Notes: generated by a model not told the origin, from the sequence alone. A stretch of 64,000 nt of DNA from Bacillus sp. AFS055030 (GCF_002574545.1 NZ_NUGT01000017.1:7571-71570), one strand, 5' to 3'; numbered from the stretch's first letter, positions 26,413 to 36,478 are shown. Numbers and translations: made by a program.

Positions 26413-27876
26413 ATGACAAATAACCGATTAACAACAAATCAAGGCGTGCCAATTGGAGATAATCAAAATTCACTTACAGCGGGACGTAGAGGTCCAACTT
26501 TATTAGAGGATTATCAATTAATTGAAAAACTAGCTCATTTTGATCGTGAAAGAGTACCTGAACGGGTTGTCCATGCACGTGGAGCTGGTGCACACGGTGT
26601 TTTCATAACAAAAAATAGTATGAAAAAATATACAAAAGCTAAGTTTTTACAAGAAGCCGGAACAGAAACACCAGTTTTTGCTCGTTTTTCAACAGTTATT
26701 CATGGTTTACATTCTCCTGAAACATTACGTGATCCTCGAGGATTCGCTGTAAAATTCTATACAGAAGATGGGAACTATGATTTTGTAGGTAATAATCTTC
26801 CGGTATTTTTTATACGGGATGCAATGAAATTCCCTGATATGGTTCATGCATTAAAGCCGGATCCAAGGACTAATTTACAAACACCTAACAGATATTGGGA
26901 TTTCATGTCTTTAACACCTGAGTCAACAAATATGTTAGTACATCTATATTCTGATGAAGGTATTCCAGCGAACTATCGTCAAATGAGAGGTTCAAGTGTT
27001 CACGCATATAAATGGGTAAATGAATATGGTAATACTGTTTACATAAAACTTCGTTGGGTACCTAAGCAAGGAATTGAAAATCTATCAATGGAAGAAGCTA
27101 GTGAGATTCAGGGCAAAGATTTTAATCATGCAAGCCGAGATTTATACGATTCGATTGAAAATGGGGATTTCCCAGAGTGGGACTTATATGTTCAAGTATT
27201 AAATCCAGCAGATATGGAGGATTTCGACTTTGATCCATTAGACGCTACAAAAGATTGGTTTGAAGATGTAATTCCTCGACAATTTGTTGGAACGATGATT
27301 CTTAATCGTAACCCTGAAAATGTATTTGCAGAGACTGAATCAGTTGGATTTAATCCTGGCGTGTTAGTTCCAGGTATATTACCATCTGAGGATAAGTTAC
27401 TACAAGGAAGATTATTCTCTTATTCAGATACACAAAGATATCGTATTGGGGCAAATTATATGCAACTTCCAATTAACTGTCCTTTTGCAAAAGTAGCAAA
27501 TGGTCAAAGAGATGGTCATATGCCTTTTGGTCAGCAAACACATCAAATTAATTTCGAACCAAATAGCTACTCCGATACGCCGAAAGAGGATACAAATTAT
27601 GTTGAAGTAGCTCAGCCATTAAGTGGTGTTTCTGAGCGCAAAAAAATAGAAAAAACAAATGATTTCGGCCAAGCAAAAGAAGTGTGGAATAGATACAGTA
27701 AAACGGAACAAGATGCTGTTGTTAAAAATATTAGTGCTGATCTAGCAGATGTAGATGAAAAAATTCAGCTTCGTGCAGTTTGTAACTTCTATCGTGCAGA
27801 TACAAAATTAGGTGAGAGACTTGCAAGTAAATTAGGTATTAATTTAACACCATACTTACAACATTTGCCTAAATAA
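26413..27876 (+). CDS. katA: Vegetative-type catalase
   Basis: This is a haem catalase that breaks down hydrogen peroxide. The 487-aa length is that of small-subunit (clade 3) catalases. Seen: the active-site His in RVVHARGAGAHG, distal Asn in GNNLPVFFIRDA, and the haem-ligand Tyr in RLFSYSDTQRYRIG, then NCPFAKV. AAGGAGAG lies 6 nt before the ATG. Two PerR boxes in its promoter region point to peroxide induction. It sits between the M23 hydrolase and ctpB, a place where B. subtilis has no catalase, so it is likely an insertion into an otherwise conserved division/wall block. Confidence 0.97.
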   Translation: MTNNRLTTNQGVPIGDNQNSLTAGRRGPTLLEDYQLIEKLAHFDRERVPERVVHARGAGAHGVFITKNSMKKYTKAKFLQEAGTETPVFARFSTVIHGLHSPETLRDPRGFAVKFYTEDGNYDFVGNNLPVFFIRDAMKFPDMVHALKPDPRTNLQTPNRYWDFMSLTPESTNMLVHLYSDEGIPANYRQMRGSSVHAYKWVNEYGNTVYIKLRWVPKQGIENLSMEEASEIQGKDFNHASRDLYDSIENGDFPEWDLYVQVLNPADMEDFDFDPLDATKDWFEDVIPRQFVGTMILNRNPENVFAETESVGFNPGVLVPGILPSEDKLLQGRLFSYSDTQRYRIGANYMQLPINCPFAKVANGQRDGHMPFGQQTHQINFEPNSYSDTPKEDTNYVEVAQPLSGVSERKKIEKTNDFGQAKEVWNRYSKTEQDAVVKNISADLADVDEKIQLRAVCNFYRADTKLGERLASKLGINLTPYLQHLPK

Positions 27877-27964
27877 ATTAAACTCTTCAAATAAAAATTT
27901 ATTAAATCGTGTTCTACTTGCAAACATAAGTGATACAGGCTTATCATATAATAGAACAGAAATG

Positions 27965-27991
27965 GCATCGCACATCTGTGTGATGCTTTTT
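27965..27991 (+). terminator. Terminator after katA
   Basis: A 10-bp perfect stem (GCATCGCACA with TGTGTGATGC) has a 2-nt central gap and then T5. Confidence 0.8.
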
Positions 27992-28054
27992 CAAATACAT
28001 ACACTATTTAATAGATTTGTACGTTCTTAAGGAACGAAAAATAGGAGGTTCTGT

Positions 28055-29488
28055 ATGAATCGTAAAACGACGGCGCTACTTGCAACAGCCACATTTGTTG
28101 TTGGTATGGGGGTAGGTACATTTGCATTTAATGATGGTACAAGTACAATTGTTTCAAAATTCTCTGAGAGTAAAGAAGTAAAAGCTTCTGAAGATGAAAA
28201 TATTGCTAAAATACAAAAGGCTTACGAAATTATTGCAAATCAGTATGTGAAAAAGATTGATCCGGATAAATTAACTGAAGGTGCAATCCAAGGTATGGTA
28301 ACAACTTTAGATGATCCGTTTTCTACTTATATGGATGGAAAGACGGCTAAACAATTCCATGAATCACTAGGTTCATCTTTCCAAGGAATCGGTGCGGAAG
28401 TTTCTAAAGATGGTGAAAAACTAATTATTGTATCCCCAATTAAGAATTCACCTGCGGAAAAAGCTGGTATAAAACCAAAGGATGAAATTTTATCGGTCGA
28501 TGGTAAGAGTGTAAAAGGTTTATCACAATATGATGCAGTGCTAAAAATCCGTGGTAAAAAAGGAACAAATGTAACGATTGAAATAAAACGCCCTGGAGTT
28601 CCGGACCCAATTAAATTTACAATTAAACGTGATGATATACCAATGTATACAGTATTTAGTTCAGTGAAAAACGTAAAGAACGAAAAAATTGGTTATATTC
28701 ATATTACCTCATTTAATGAAAAAACAGCTGACGAGTTTAAGAAAGAATTGAAAAAGCTAGAGGATCAAAACATCCAAGGTTTAACAATTGACGTTCGAGG
28801 AAATCCTGGTGGTTACTTACAAGCTGTAGAAGGCGTTTTAGAAGAATTAGTTGTAAAAAGTGAGCCTTATTTACAGGTTGAAAATAGAAATGGACAACGT
28901 GAAAAGTATTATACTAAATTAAATAAAGCGAAACCATATCCAATTGATGTATTAATTGATAAAGGAAGTGCATCTGCGGCTGAAATTTTAGCAGCAGCAT
29001 TAAGTGAAGCGGGAGATTATGAATTAATTGGGGAAAAATCTTATGGTAAAGGTACTGTCCAATCTACATTAGATTTCAAAGATGGTAGTAATATTAAGTT
29101 AACTCAATTTAAATGGTTAACTCCAGATGGTACTTGGATTCACAAAAAAGGTATTAAACCAGATGTTGCTGTGAAACAACCTGATTACTTCTACGCTACA
29201 CCAATTGATAAAAAGAAAACATTTAAATTCGATGACAATGATGAAAATATTAAACAAGCACAAATCATGTTAAAAGGTTTAGGATACGACCCAGGCCGTA
29301 AAGATGGATATTTTAGCAAGCAAACAGAGACTGCAGTTAAAAACTATCAAAAAGCTGTTGGGATTACTGTTAATGGTAAGATTGATCCCCTAACTTCAGA
29401 AAAACTTGAATCATCGTTAATTGGTAAAATTAAAGATGAAAAGAATGATCTGCAGTTAGAAAAGGCTTTAGATATGGTAGCTCAATAA
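28055..29488 (+). CDS. ctpB: Carboxyl-terminal processing protease CtpB (S41)
   Basis: CtpB-type proteases act outside the membrane; in B. subtilis CtpB cleaves SpoIVFA to trigger sigma-K activation during sporulation. The 477-aa protein has an N-terminal signal anchor (ALLATATFVVGMGVGTFAF), a cap region, a PDZ domain (residues about 100-180: SPAEKAGIKPKDEILSVDGK), the S41 core with catalytic Ser in KGSASAAEILA and Lys in GEKSYGKGTVQS, and a C-terminal peptidoglycan-binding domain (MLKGLGYDPGRKDGYFSKQT). TAGGAGG lies before the ATG. minJ follows after a gap with two stem-loops. Confidence 0.94.
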   Translation: MNRKTTALLATATFVVGMGVGTFAFNDGTSTIVSKFSESKEVKASEDENIAKIQKAYEIIANQYVKKIDPDKLTEGAIQGMVTTLDDPFSTYMDGKTAKQFHESLGSSFQGIGAEVSKDGEKLIIVSPIKNSPAEKAGIKPKDEILSVDGKSVKGLSQYDAVLKIRGKKGTNVTIEIKRPGVPDPIKFTIKRDDIPMYTVFSSVKNVKNEKIGYIHITSFNEKTADEFKKELKKLEDQNIQGLTIDVRGNPGGYLQAVEGVLEELVVKSEPYLQVENRNGQREKYYTKLNKAKPYPIDVLIDKGSASAAEILAAALSEAGDYELIGEKSYGKGTVQSTLDFKDGSNIKLTQFKWLTPDGTWIHKKGIKPDVAVKQPDYFYATPIDKKKTFKFDDNDENIKQAQIMLKGLGYDPGRKDGYFSKQTETAVKNYQKAVGITVNGKIDPLTSEKLESSLIGKIKDEKNDLQLEKALDMVAQ

Positions 29489-29493
29489 TATAG

Positions 29494-29528
29494 TACAAAG
29501 AGGACAATTTTGTATTGTCCTCTTTGTA
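29494..29528 (+). terminator. Long perfect hairpin after ctpB
   Basis: A 15-bp perfect stem (29494-29508 with 29514-29528) around a 5-nt loop, without a strong T tail. Confidence 0.6.
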
Positions 29529-29615
29529 TCGATTTATTTCGTCTCCATTTGACATAATTCCCGGGAAATAGATTTGAAATTACAATCCGTGCAGGAGTTT
29601 TAACTTAGTATGTCG

Positions 29616-29648
29616 AAAGTACACTTTATGGAGAAGTGTGCTTTTTTT
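29616..29648 (+). terminator. Second terminator between ctpB and minJ
   Basis: AAAGTACACTT (29616-29626) pairs with AAGTGTGCTTT (29634-29644) with one G-U pair, followed by T6. Confidence 0.75.
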
Positions 29649-29739
29649 ATTGCTTTGTAGTATATTCTCTTTGAAAAAACATCAATAAACCGATAACATA
29701 AGTATATCAATCTATTATATAAAAAAGGTGGTGAATGTT

Positions 29740-30933
29740 ATGTGGTCAAATTTATTATCTGAACTATTAGTTGGATTAGGTAAGCTATTTTTAAATCCAT
29801 TTACTTATATATTTTTTATCGCATCAATTTTCTGTGGTAATTTACGCGTAAAACGAGAACGAAAGCATTTTTCAGTGCGAAATTTTAATGTAACGTTCGA
29901 ATGGAAAACTTCACTATGGCATGGATTAATGATTGGATTAATTCTCTCAGTTATCACATTGGTAGTTGGAATTAGCATCCCGGTTGAAATGGTTTATTTA
30001 CTAAGTGTATTAACGATTATTTGTGCACTAATATTACAATTCAGATGGATGTCTCCTGCTTATCTATTTGGACTAGCATTAGTTGCTCTTCCATTACTAA
30101 ATAGAGGGCAAGATTCAGTACCTTTTTTGAAAAATTTTATACCAAATGATCTGAATGCGATGCTCCCTGCTATAACAATTCTATTGGCTTTACTTTTACT
30201 AGCCGAAGGGATTTTGGTTCAGCGTAATGCTGCAAATCATACAACTCCTTTATTTATTGAGAGTAAACGTGGAAAAAGAGTAGGGGCACATGAGTCAAAT
30301 AGATTATGGATGGTGCCATTATTTTTATTAATACCAAGTGGTTCAATCGTTAGTGACTATTCATGGTGGCCTTCACTAGCATTAGGTGATAGTGGGTATT
30401 CAATTCTTTGTGTACCTTTTGGAATTGGATTTTATCAATTAATTCAAGGAATGCTACCAAAGGAATCAATTAAGGTTGTTGGTAAACAAATTGTGACTTT
30501 AGCAATGATAGTTAGCGTAGGCGGAATTTTAAGTTATTTTATTGGTTTTGTTGCATTTATAGCTGTAGCAATTGCAGTAGTGGGACGCGAAGCTATAAAC
30601 TACATCCATAAAAGTAAAGATATTAATACACCATCTTACTTTACAGTAAAATCAACTGGCCTAATTGTTTTAGGAATTTTACCTAACTCTGTTGCGGATA
30701 AAATGAATATAAAAGTAGGCGAAAGCATTACAAAGGTAAATGGACAAAATGTCTCTACTGTTAATGAGTTTTACGAGGCACTACAAATTAATCGTGCGTA
30801 CTGCAAATTAGAAGTAGTTGATTTTAATTCTGAGATACGTATAACTCAATCTTCTGTTTATGAAGGTGAACACCATGAGTTAGGATTTTTATTCCCAGAA
30901 GAAGAATCAAAATATAGTGGACAGGTCGGATAA
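29740..30933 (+). CDS. minJ: Cell-division topological determinant MinJ (membrane PDZ protein)
   Basis: MinJ bridges DivIVA and MinD at the poles and septum in bacilli. ATG 29740 lies 8 nt after AAAGGTGG; a GTG at 29728 overlaps that site. The product is 397 aa, the same length as B. subtilis MinJ. It has several membrane helices in two blocks (residues about 10-180 and 205-305), then a C-terminal PDZ-like domain (residues about 310-380: SVADKMNIKVGESITKVNGQ, VNEFYEALQIN). Its place downstream of ctpB agrees with B. subtilis. Family assignment rests on layout and synteny. Confidence 0.85.
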   Translation: MWSNLLSELLVGLGKLFLNPFTYIFFIASIFCGNLRVKRERKHFSVRNFNVTFEWKTSLWHGLMIGLILSVITLVVGISIPVEMVYLLSVLTIICALILQFRWMSPAYLFGLALVALPLLNRGQDSVPFLKNFIPNDLNAMLPAITILLALLLLAEGILVQRNAANHTTPLFIESKRGKRVGAHESNRLWMVPLFLLIPSGSIVSDYSWWPSLALGDSGYSILCVPFGIGFYQLIQGMLPKESIKVVGKQIVTLAMIVSVGGILSYFIGFVAFIAVAIAVVGREAINYIHKSKDINTPSYFTVKSTGLIVLGILPNSVADKMNIKVGESITKVNGQNVSTVNEFYEALQINRAYCKLEVVDFNSEIRITQSSVYEGEHHELGFLFPEEESKYSGQVG

Positions 30934-30976
30934 GGGTAGTAAGTTGGAAGCTTTCATTCTTACAATATAAAATTAG

Positions 30977-31014
30977 AAGGAACATATTCATCAATTGGGT
31001 ATGTTCCTTTTTTC
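30977..31014 (+). terminator. Terminator after minJ
   Basis: A 10-bp stem AAGGAACATA/TATGTTCCTT is followed by a T run. Confidence 0.85.
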
Positions 31015-31174
31015 TATTGTTTATGTCAGTTTATGAGGCTTATGTATTGGTGTTCTCGTAGGTATTATGTTGTATTTTTAGGTGAGTTTAGAGACCTATT
31101 GCCCAGGTAGGTGAAATCTATCATTCTATTAATAAGAAGAGACTATAGTTAAAGATAGTTTAGCCCTTTTAAAT

Positions 31175-31198
31175 TTTGTCACATCAGTAAGTGACAAA
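31175..31198 (+). promoter_or_regulatory. Candidate MtlR operator
   Basis: Perfect inverted repeat TTTGTCAC (31175-31182) and GTGACAAA (31191-31198). It resembles the published MtlR operator form TTGnCACA-N-TGTGnCAA, with a slightly longer spacer, about 80 bp before mtlA. Confidence 0.5.
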
Positions 31199-31227
31199 TA
31201 CGAATATTCATTTCATTGTATTGAAAC

Positions 31228-31241
31228 TGTAAGCGTTTTAT
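31228..31241 (+). promoter_or_regulatory. Candidate cre (CcpA) site
   Basis: TGTAAGCGTTTTAT matches 12 of 14 positions of the CcpA consensus TGWAANCGNTNNCA. It is between the MtlR-like operator and mtlA, where catabolite repression of a mannitol operon is expected. Confidence 0.45.
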
Positions 31242-31276
31242 CATTTGAATATAAGCTACAAAAGGGAGGTAAGATT

Positions 31277-32707
31277 TTGAATACAGATAGGAACAATCAT
31301 ATAAAAGTAAAAATTCAACGGTTTGGTAGCTTTCTAAGCGGTATGGTAATGCCAAACATTGGTGCTTTTATTGCATGGGGATTAATAACAGCACTATTTA
31401 TACCTACTGGATGGATACCTAATGCTAAGTTAGCGGTATTAGTAGGTCCAATGATTACTTATTTATTACCATTGCTAATTGGTTTTACTGGTGGAAGAAT
31501 GGTTCATGACGTTCGAGGTGGAGTTATTGGTGCAATTGCAACAATGGGGGTAATTGTTGGTGCAGAGATGCCGATGTTCCTTGGTGCAATGATTATGGGA
31601 CCACTTGGCGGTTTGGTGATTAAGAAATTTGACCAAGCTATACAAGGAAAAGTTAAGTCAGGATTTGAGATGTTAGTTAATAATTTCTCAGCGGGTATTT
31701 TAGGAGCAGTTTTGGCAGTAATTGGCTTAATAGGTATTAATCCAGTTGTATCAACACTAACAGAAGCATTAGCGAATGGCGTTGATCTGATGGTAAGAGC
31801 AAATGTCATTCCATTGGCTAACATATTTATCGAACCGGCAAAAATCTTATTTTTAAACAATGCTATTAACCATGGAATTTTGAGTCCAATTGGACTAGAG
31901 CAAGCAAAATCAGCTGGAAAGTCACTTCTATTCTTACTTGAAGCTAATCCAGGGCCGGGCTTAGGCGTACTATTAGCCTATACGATATTTGGCAAAGGTA
32001 CAGCTAAACAAACAGCTCCAGGAGCAGTAATTATCCATTTCTTGGGTGGGATTCATGAAATTTATTTCCCATATATCTTAATGAGACCTTTATTAATTGT
32101 TTCGGTTATCGTTGGTGGTGTAGCTGGTACATTTACTTTTAATATATTAGATGCAGGTCTAGTAGCAGCAGCTTCACCGGGAAGTATAATTGCCATTCTA
32201 GCAATGGCACCAAAAGGTGGTTACTTACCAATTCTTGCGGGAGTATTTGTTGCAACAGCCGTTTCATTTATAGTTTCAGCTGCAATTCTGAAATCATCTA
32301 AGTCAGTTGCATCTGATGAAGATTTAGAAAGAGCAGCTCAAAAAACACAAGACTTAAAAGGAAAAGAAAGTAAAGTAGCTAGTCTATTACAGACTGAAAA
32401 AGAAGTAGCTAGTTCAATTGGTATTGATAAAGAAGTGAAGAAGATCATTTTTGCTTGTGATGCTGGTATGGGATCAAGTGCCATGGGAGCATCAATATTA
32501 CGCAAAAAGGTAAAAACAGCGGGGATAGAATTAGAGGTTACAAATGTAGCAATTAATAATTTACCAAATGATGTAGATGTTGTCATAACTCATAAAGATT
32601 TAACTGATCGGGCGAAAGCAAAAGTACCGAATGCAGTTCATATCTCAGTAGAAAACTTCTTAAATAGTCCAAAGTATGATGAATTAGTGAATTCTTTAAT
32701 AAAATAA
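31277..32707 (+). CDS. mtlA: PTS mannitol transporter, EIICB component
   Basis: MtlA imports mannitol and phosphorylates it to mannitol-1-phosphate. TTG 31277 follows AAAGGGAGG. The 476-aa protein has the EIIC membrane domain (residues about 12-340, including VMPNIGAFIAWGLITALF and the conserved GGIHEIYFPYILM loop) and a C-terminal EIIB domain with phospho-Cys394 in IFACDAGMGSSAMGAS. No EIIA is fused; it is supplied by mtlF in the same operon. mtlR follows 21 bp downstream. Confidence 0.96.
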   Translation: MNTDRNNHIKVKIQRFGSFLSGMVMPNIGAFIAWGLITALFIPTGWIPNAKLAVLVGPMITYLLPLLIGFTGGRMVHDVRGGVIGAIATMGVIVGAEMPMFLGAMIMGPLGGLVIKKFDQAIQGKVKSGFEMLVNNFSAGILGAVLAVIGLIGINPVVSTLTEALANGVDLMVRANVIPLANIFIEPAKILFLNNAINHGILSPIGLEQAKSAGKSLLFLLEANPGPGLGVLLAYTIFGKGTAKQTAPGAVIIHFLGGIHEIYFPYILMRPLLIVSVIVGGVAGTFTFNILDAGLVAAASPGSIIAILAMAPKGGYLPILAGVFVATAVSFIVSAAILKSSKSVASDEDLERAAQKTQDLKGKESKVASLLQTEKEVASSIGIDKEVKKIIFACDAGMGSSAMGASILRKKVKTAGIELEVTNVAINNLPNDVDVVITHKDLTDRAKAKVPNAVHISVENFLNSPKYDELVNSLIK

Positions 32708-32728
32708 TTAAAATTTAAAGAGGTATAT

Positions 32729-34831
32729 ATGTATATATCAGCAAGAGAAAGAGAAATCATTAATTTATTGTTGGATCATCCGGATGGAATCAATGTTCAA
32801 GAGATTGCAGAGAACTTAAATGTTAGTAGTCGAACTGTGCAACGGGAATTAAAGGGAGTCGAAAGTATTGCCTCTGCACACAATCTTTCTTTTAAAAAGG
32901 TATTAGGTGTTGGAATGTATCTTGAAGGGACACCTGAGCAAAAAAATGAGCTTCAAATTTCAATATTAAAAAGTGCACAAGAGTTTACTCAAAAAGAAAG
33001 ACAAGAGTTAATTTTATGTTCCTTATTAAAAGAACCAGAATCTATTAAACTAAGCTCACTAGCAAAAGAGTTACAAGTTACCGTTGCTACAGTTAGTAAT
33101 GATTTAAATAAAGTAGAAGAATGGTTAAAGGACTTTGACTTAGATCTAATTAGAAAGAAAGGGTTTGGCATTGCTTTACTAGGCTCTGAACGAAAAAAAA
33201 GAAAAGCACTAGGACATCTAATTGCACAGCAATTAAATGAATACGAGTTTTTATCTGTAGTGGAAGATGAGTATGAGTCTAGGGATCGGTTCTCAAATGG
33301 ATTAGTAGAAATAATAAAACTAGAAAAACTCACCATGATCGGAAAAATGATTCGAGATATTGAACAACAATTGCCTTATTCTCTAGCTGATAGTGCGTTT
33401 ATGACATTTACGATTCACATATCTTTAGCCATAGAAAGAATTATTCAGGGCGAGGTCATACAAATGGATCAAGAGGTTCTTGAGGAATTAAGAACCTCTA
33501 AGGAATTTAATATCGCAAGTCAGATCGTCATGGAATTAGAAGAAGTGTTTAAAGTTCATATTCCAAATGCTGAAATAGGGTATATTACGATGCATTTATT
33601 AGGTGCAAGGCAGCGACAAGAGAAAAATGATTGGTTAGAAGAGAGTAGTACAGAAATTATTGTAGGCTCAAAAAAGTTAATCAATTATGTATCTAAAGAA
33701 CTTGAACTAAATTTTGATGAAGATAAAGCCTTATTTGAAGGATTAATAACCCATATTGAACCAGCAATCTATCGAATTCAAAAAAAGCTAGATGCAAATA
33801 ATCCTTTGGCAGGTCAAATTCAAGAGGATTACCCTGCACTTTTTAGAATCATTCATGAAGGATTAATTGAAGCTTTTCCATCGATTGTGTTTCCAACTGA
33901 AGAAATAGCTTATCTTGTCTTACATTTTGCCTCATCTCAAGTAATCTATGATAACAGTAAAGTGGTTAGAGCGCTTGTATTATGTTCAAGTGGAATCGGT
34001 TCTTCTAAAATGCTAGCGAGTCGAATTAAGAAAGAAATTAAAGAAATAACTGATATCGAAGTATCATCGTTAGCAAATTTAAGAAATATTCAAATTGACC
34101 AATTTGACATTATTTTATCTACGGTTGAAATGCCGGGATTTTCGAAAAAATATATTACCGTAAACCCTTTATTGCCAAAGAAAGAGGCTGAGCAGATTCG
34201 CCATGAAATAAAACGTAATTCACTTACAACGGAAGCAGCTCTATTAAGAAAGCTCCATAATAAAAAGTCAAAAAAGCAGGTGAAGCCTGCAACGCCTGAA
34301 TGCATTAAACAAAATTTTGAAGTAGTTCATCAGTACTCAGAAACTGTACTTCATATTTTGAATACATTTGAAACAATTTCATTACCATTTATTCCAACTA
34401 GTTCCGTTTTATTATTGGAAGTATGCAAACAGGCAAATAGTAGAGGATTAATAGGTGATTATTTTGAAGTGACTAATCAATTGGCGGAAAGAGAAAAGAA
34501 GGGTGGCTTAGGGATACCAGGTACTAGCATAGCTCTTTATCATTGTCGTTCAGAATATGTTATGAAACCAGTGTTTTTATCCTTTTTGCTTCATGAGCCA
34601 TTGGTAGTCAAAGCAATGGACAATTCGTCAATAAAAATCAATACATTACTTTTATTATTAGCTCCAGTTGATCTGCAAACGGGTCAATTAGAGGTGTTGA
34701 GCACAATTAGTTCAACAATTATTGAAGATGAAGAATCAACACGGATTTTTACATCTACTAACTATACAGATATATATAACAAATTAAGCTATGCATTATA
34801 TGAAAATTTACAAAAAAGATTTAAGAATTGA
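32729..34831 (+). CDS. mtlR: Mannitol operon activator MtlR (PRD-containing, PTS-regulated)
   Basis: MtlR activates mtl transcription and is controlled by PTS phosphorylation. The 700 aa show two N-terminal HTH segments (VQEIAENLNVSSRTVQREL; SLAKELQVTVATVSNDLNKV) and two PRD domains (about residues 190-400, with conserved His in MTFTIHISLAIERI, GYITMHLLGARQ and LVLHFASSQV). An EIIB(Gat)-like domain follows with Cys in ALVLCSSGIGSSKMLASRIK, and a C-terminal EIIA-like domain (residues about 555-695: GIPGTSIALYHCRSEYV). The A-R-F-D gene order is that of Geobacillus-type mtl operons. It overlaps no gene; mtlF begins 11 bp downstream. Confidence 0.95.
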   Translation: MYISAREREIINLLLDHPDGINVQEIAENLNVSSRTVQRELKGVESIASAHNLSFKKVLGVGMYLEGTPEQKNELQISILKSAQEFTQKERQELILCSLLKEPESIKLSSLAKELQVTVATVSNDLNKVEEWLKDFDLDLIRKKGFGIALLGSERKKRKALGHLIAQQLNEYEFLSVVEDEYESRDRFSNGLVEIIKLEKLTMIGKMIRDIEQQLPYSLADSAFMTFTIHISLAIERIIQGEVIQMDQEVLEELRTSKEFNIASQIVMELEEVFKVHIPNAEIGYITMHLLGARQRQEKNDWLEESSTEIIVGSKKLINYVSKELELNFDEDKALFEGLITHIEPAIYRIQKKLDANNPLAGQIQEDYPALFRIIHEGLIEAFPSIVFPTEEIAYLVLHFASSQVIYDNSKVVRALVLCSSGIGSSKMLASRIKKEIKEITDIEVSSLANLRNIQIDQFDIILSTVEMPGFSKKYITVNPLLPKKEAEQIRHEIKRNSLTTEAALLRKLHNKKSKKQVKPATPECIKQNFEVVHQYSETVLHILNTFETISLPFIPTSSVLLLEVCKQANSRGLIGDYFEVTNQLAEREKKGGLGIPGTSIALYHCRSEYVMKPVFLSFLLHEPLVVKAMDNSSIKINTLLLLLAPVDLQTGQLEVLSTISSTIIEDEESTRIFTSTNYTDIYNKLSYALYENLQKRFKN

Positions 34832-34842
34832 GGTATTGGATA

Positions 34843-35280
34843 ATGATTCAAACAGTATTACCAACAGAAAATGTTTTATTAAATGTAGATGTGAAAACAA
34901 AAGATGAAGCTATTCGTTTAGCAGGGAATCTTTTAGTAAGTAACGGTTATGTAAAGGAAAATTATATTGAAAAAATGATTGAAAGAGAAGAGTCCTTAAC
35001 AACTTATATGGGTAATTTTATTGCGATTCCACATGGCACTGAGGAGTCTAAACAAGAGGTAATCTCATCTGGGATTTCGATTCTTCAAATTCCTAACGGA
35101 GTAGACTTTGGGAACGGAAATATTGTAAAGATTGTATTCGGTATTGCGGGCAAAGATAATGAGCATCTTGAGCTATTATCCCAAATTGCGATCCTTTGTT
35201 CAGAAGAAGAAAATGTACATAAATTAGTTGCGGCCACATCAAAAGAGGAACTAATTTTAATGTTTAGCGAGGAGGAGTAA
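34843..35280 (+). CDS. mtlF: PTS mannitol EIIA component
   Basis: EIIA passes phosphate from HPr to the EIIB domain of MtlA. ATG 34843 lies 8 nt after TGAGGT; a TTG at 34828 inside mtlR is rejected. The 145-aa protein has the fructose/mannitol EIIA fold with the phosphorylated His in FIAIPHGTEES (near residue 63) and VKIVFGIAGKDNEHL. The stop lies 1 bp before the mtlD start. Confidence 0.96.
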   Translation: MIQTVLPTENVLLNVDVKTKDEAIRLAGNLLVSNGYVKENYIEKMIEREESLTTYMGNFIAIPHGTEESKQEVISSGISILQIPNGVDFGNGNIVKIVFGIAGKDNEHLELLSQIAILCSEEENVHKLVAATSKEELILMFSEEE

Positions 35281-35281
35281 G

Positions 35282-36445
35282 ATGTTAGCTGTACATTTTG
35301 GCGCAGGAAACATTGGAAGAGGATTTATAGGACAATTATTACACAAGGCAGGATATGAGATTTGCTTTGTTGATGTAAATGAAGAGATTATTAATGAACT
35401 AAATGAGAAGAAATCATATACTGTCATGTTGGCAGATCATACCCAAGAAAAAATAAAGATAACAAATGTTAGAGGGATTAACAGTCTGAAAGATCCCCAG
35501 GAAGTAGCAAAAGTAATCTCACAGGCAGATATTATAACAACTGCAGTAGGTCCTTCTATTCTTCCTAAAATAGCAAAGCTACTTGCCGACGGTTTAATTG
35601 AAAGGATTGAGAAATCAGATAAAGCGTTAAATATAATAGCATGTGAAAATATGATAGGTGGAAGTACTTTTTTAAGAGAAGAAGTTTATTTGAACATGAC
35701 ATTATCTCAGAAGAAAAAAACTGAACAGTCGGTCAGTTTTCCGGATGCTGCAGTTGATCGAATCGTTCCAATTCAAAATCATGAAGATAAATTATTAGTA
35801 GCAGTAGAACCATTTTATGAGTGGGTAATAGATCAATCAAAAATGATAGGTGAAGTTCCAGTAATTAATGGTGTGACTTATGTAGAGAATTTACTTCCTT
35901 ATATTGAAAGGAAATTATTTACTGTAAACACTGGCCACGCAGCGACTGCATATTTAGGGAATTTCTACGGATATAAAACAATTAAAGAAGCAATTTCTGA
36001 TGAGAATATTAGAGATACTGTTAGTTCTATTTTAGACGAAACAGGTAAGTTATTAGTTAAAAAATATAACTTTGATTTAGATGAACATAGTACTTATATT
36101 AAAAAAATAATCGGTAGATTTGATAATGAATTCATTTCAGATGAATTAACTCGAGTGGCTCGTTCTCCAATCCGTAAATTAGGAGCTAATGACCGTTTTA
36201 TTAAGCCAGCAAGGGAGTTAATAAACTTTGGGATAACGCCTAACTATTTAGTTAAAGCGATTGCAGTTGCTCTATTTTATAAAAATAATGATGATCATGA
36301 AGCCGTTGCACTACAAAGATTCCTACAGGATCATTCTGTAGAAGAGTTGCTCGTTAAATATTCAGAATTATCAGACTCGAATGACTTAATTAGTTTAATT
36401 GTTGATGAATACAATCAGTTAGAGAAGGACTTACTTGTACATTAA
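35282..36445 (+). CDS. mtlD: Mannitol-1-phosphate 5-dehydrogenase
   Basis: MtlD oxidises mannitol-1-phosphate to fructose-6-phosphate with NAD+. The 387-aa enzyme has an N-terminal Rossmann motif FGAGNIGRGFIG (residues 6-17), NIIACENMIGGS, PDAAVDRIVP, and the catalytic-domain segment KLFTVNTGHAATAYLG with conserved Lys/His residues. GAGGAGG lies 7 nt before the ATG. It is the last gene of the operon. Confidence 0.97.
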   Translation: MLAVHFGAGNIGRGFIGQLLHKAGYEICFVDVNEEIINELNEKKSYTVMLADHTQEKIKITNVRGINSLKDPQEVAKVISQADIITTAVGPSILPKIAKLLADGLIERIEKSDKALNIIACENMIGGSTFLREEVYLNMTLSQKKKTEQSVSFPDAAVDRIVPIQNHEDKLLVAVEPFYEWVIDQSKMIGEVPVINGVTYVENLLPYIERKLFTVNTGHAATAYLGNFYGYKTIKEAISDENIRDTVSSILDETGKLLVKKYNFDLDEHSTYIKKIIGRFDNEFISDELTRVARSPIRKLGANDRFIKPARELINFGITPNYLVKAIAVALFYKNNDDHEAVALQRFLQDHSVEELLVKYSELSDSNDLISLIVDEYNQLEKDLLVH

Positions 36446-36478
36446 TTTTACTGGAATGATAGATTTTCTAAAATCATT

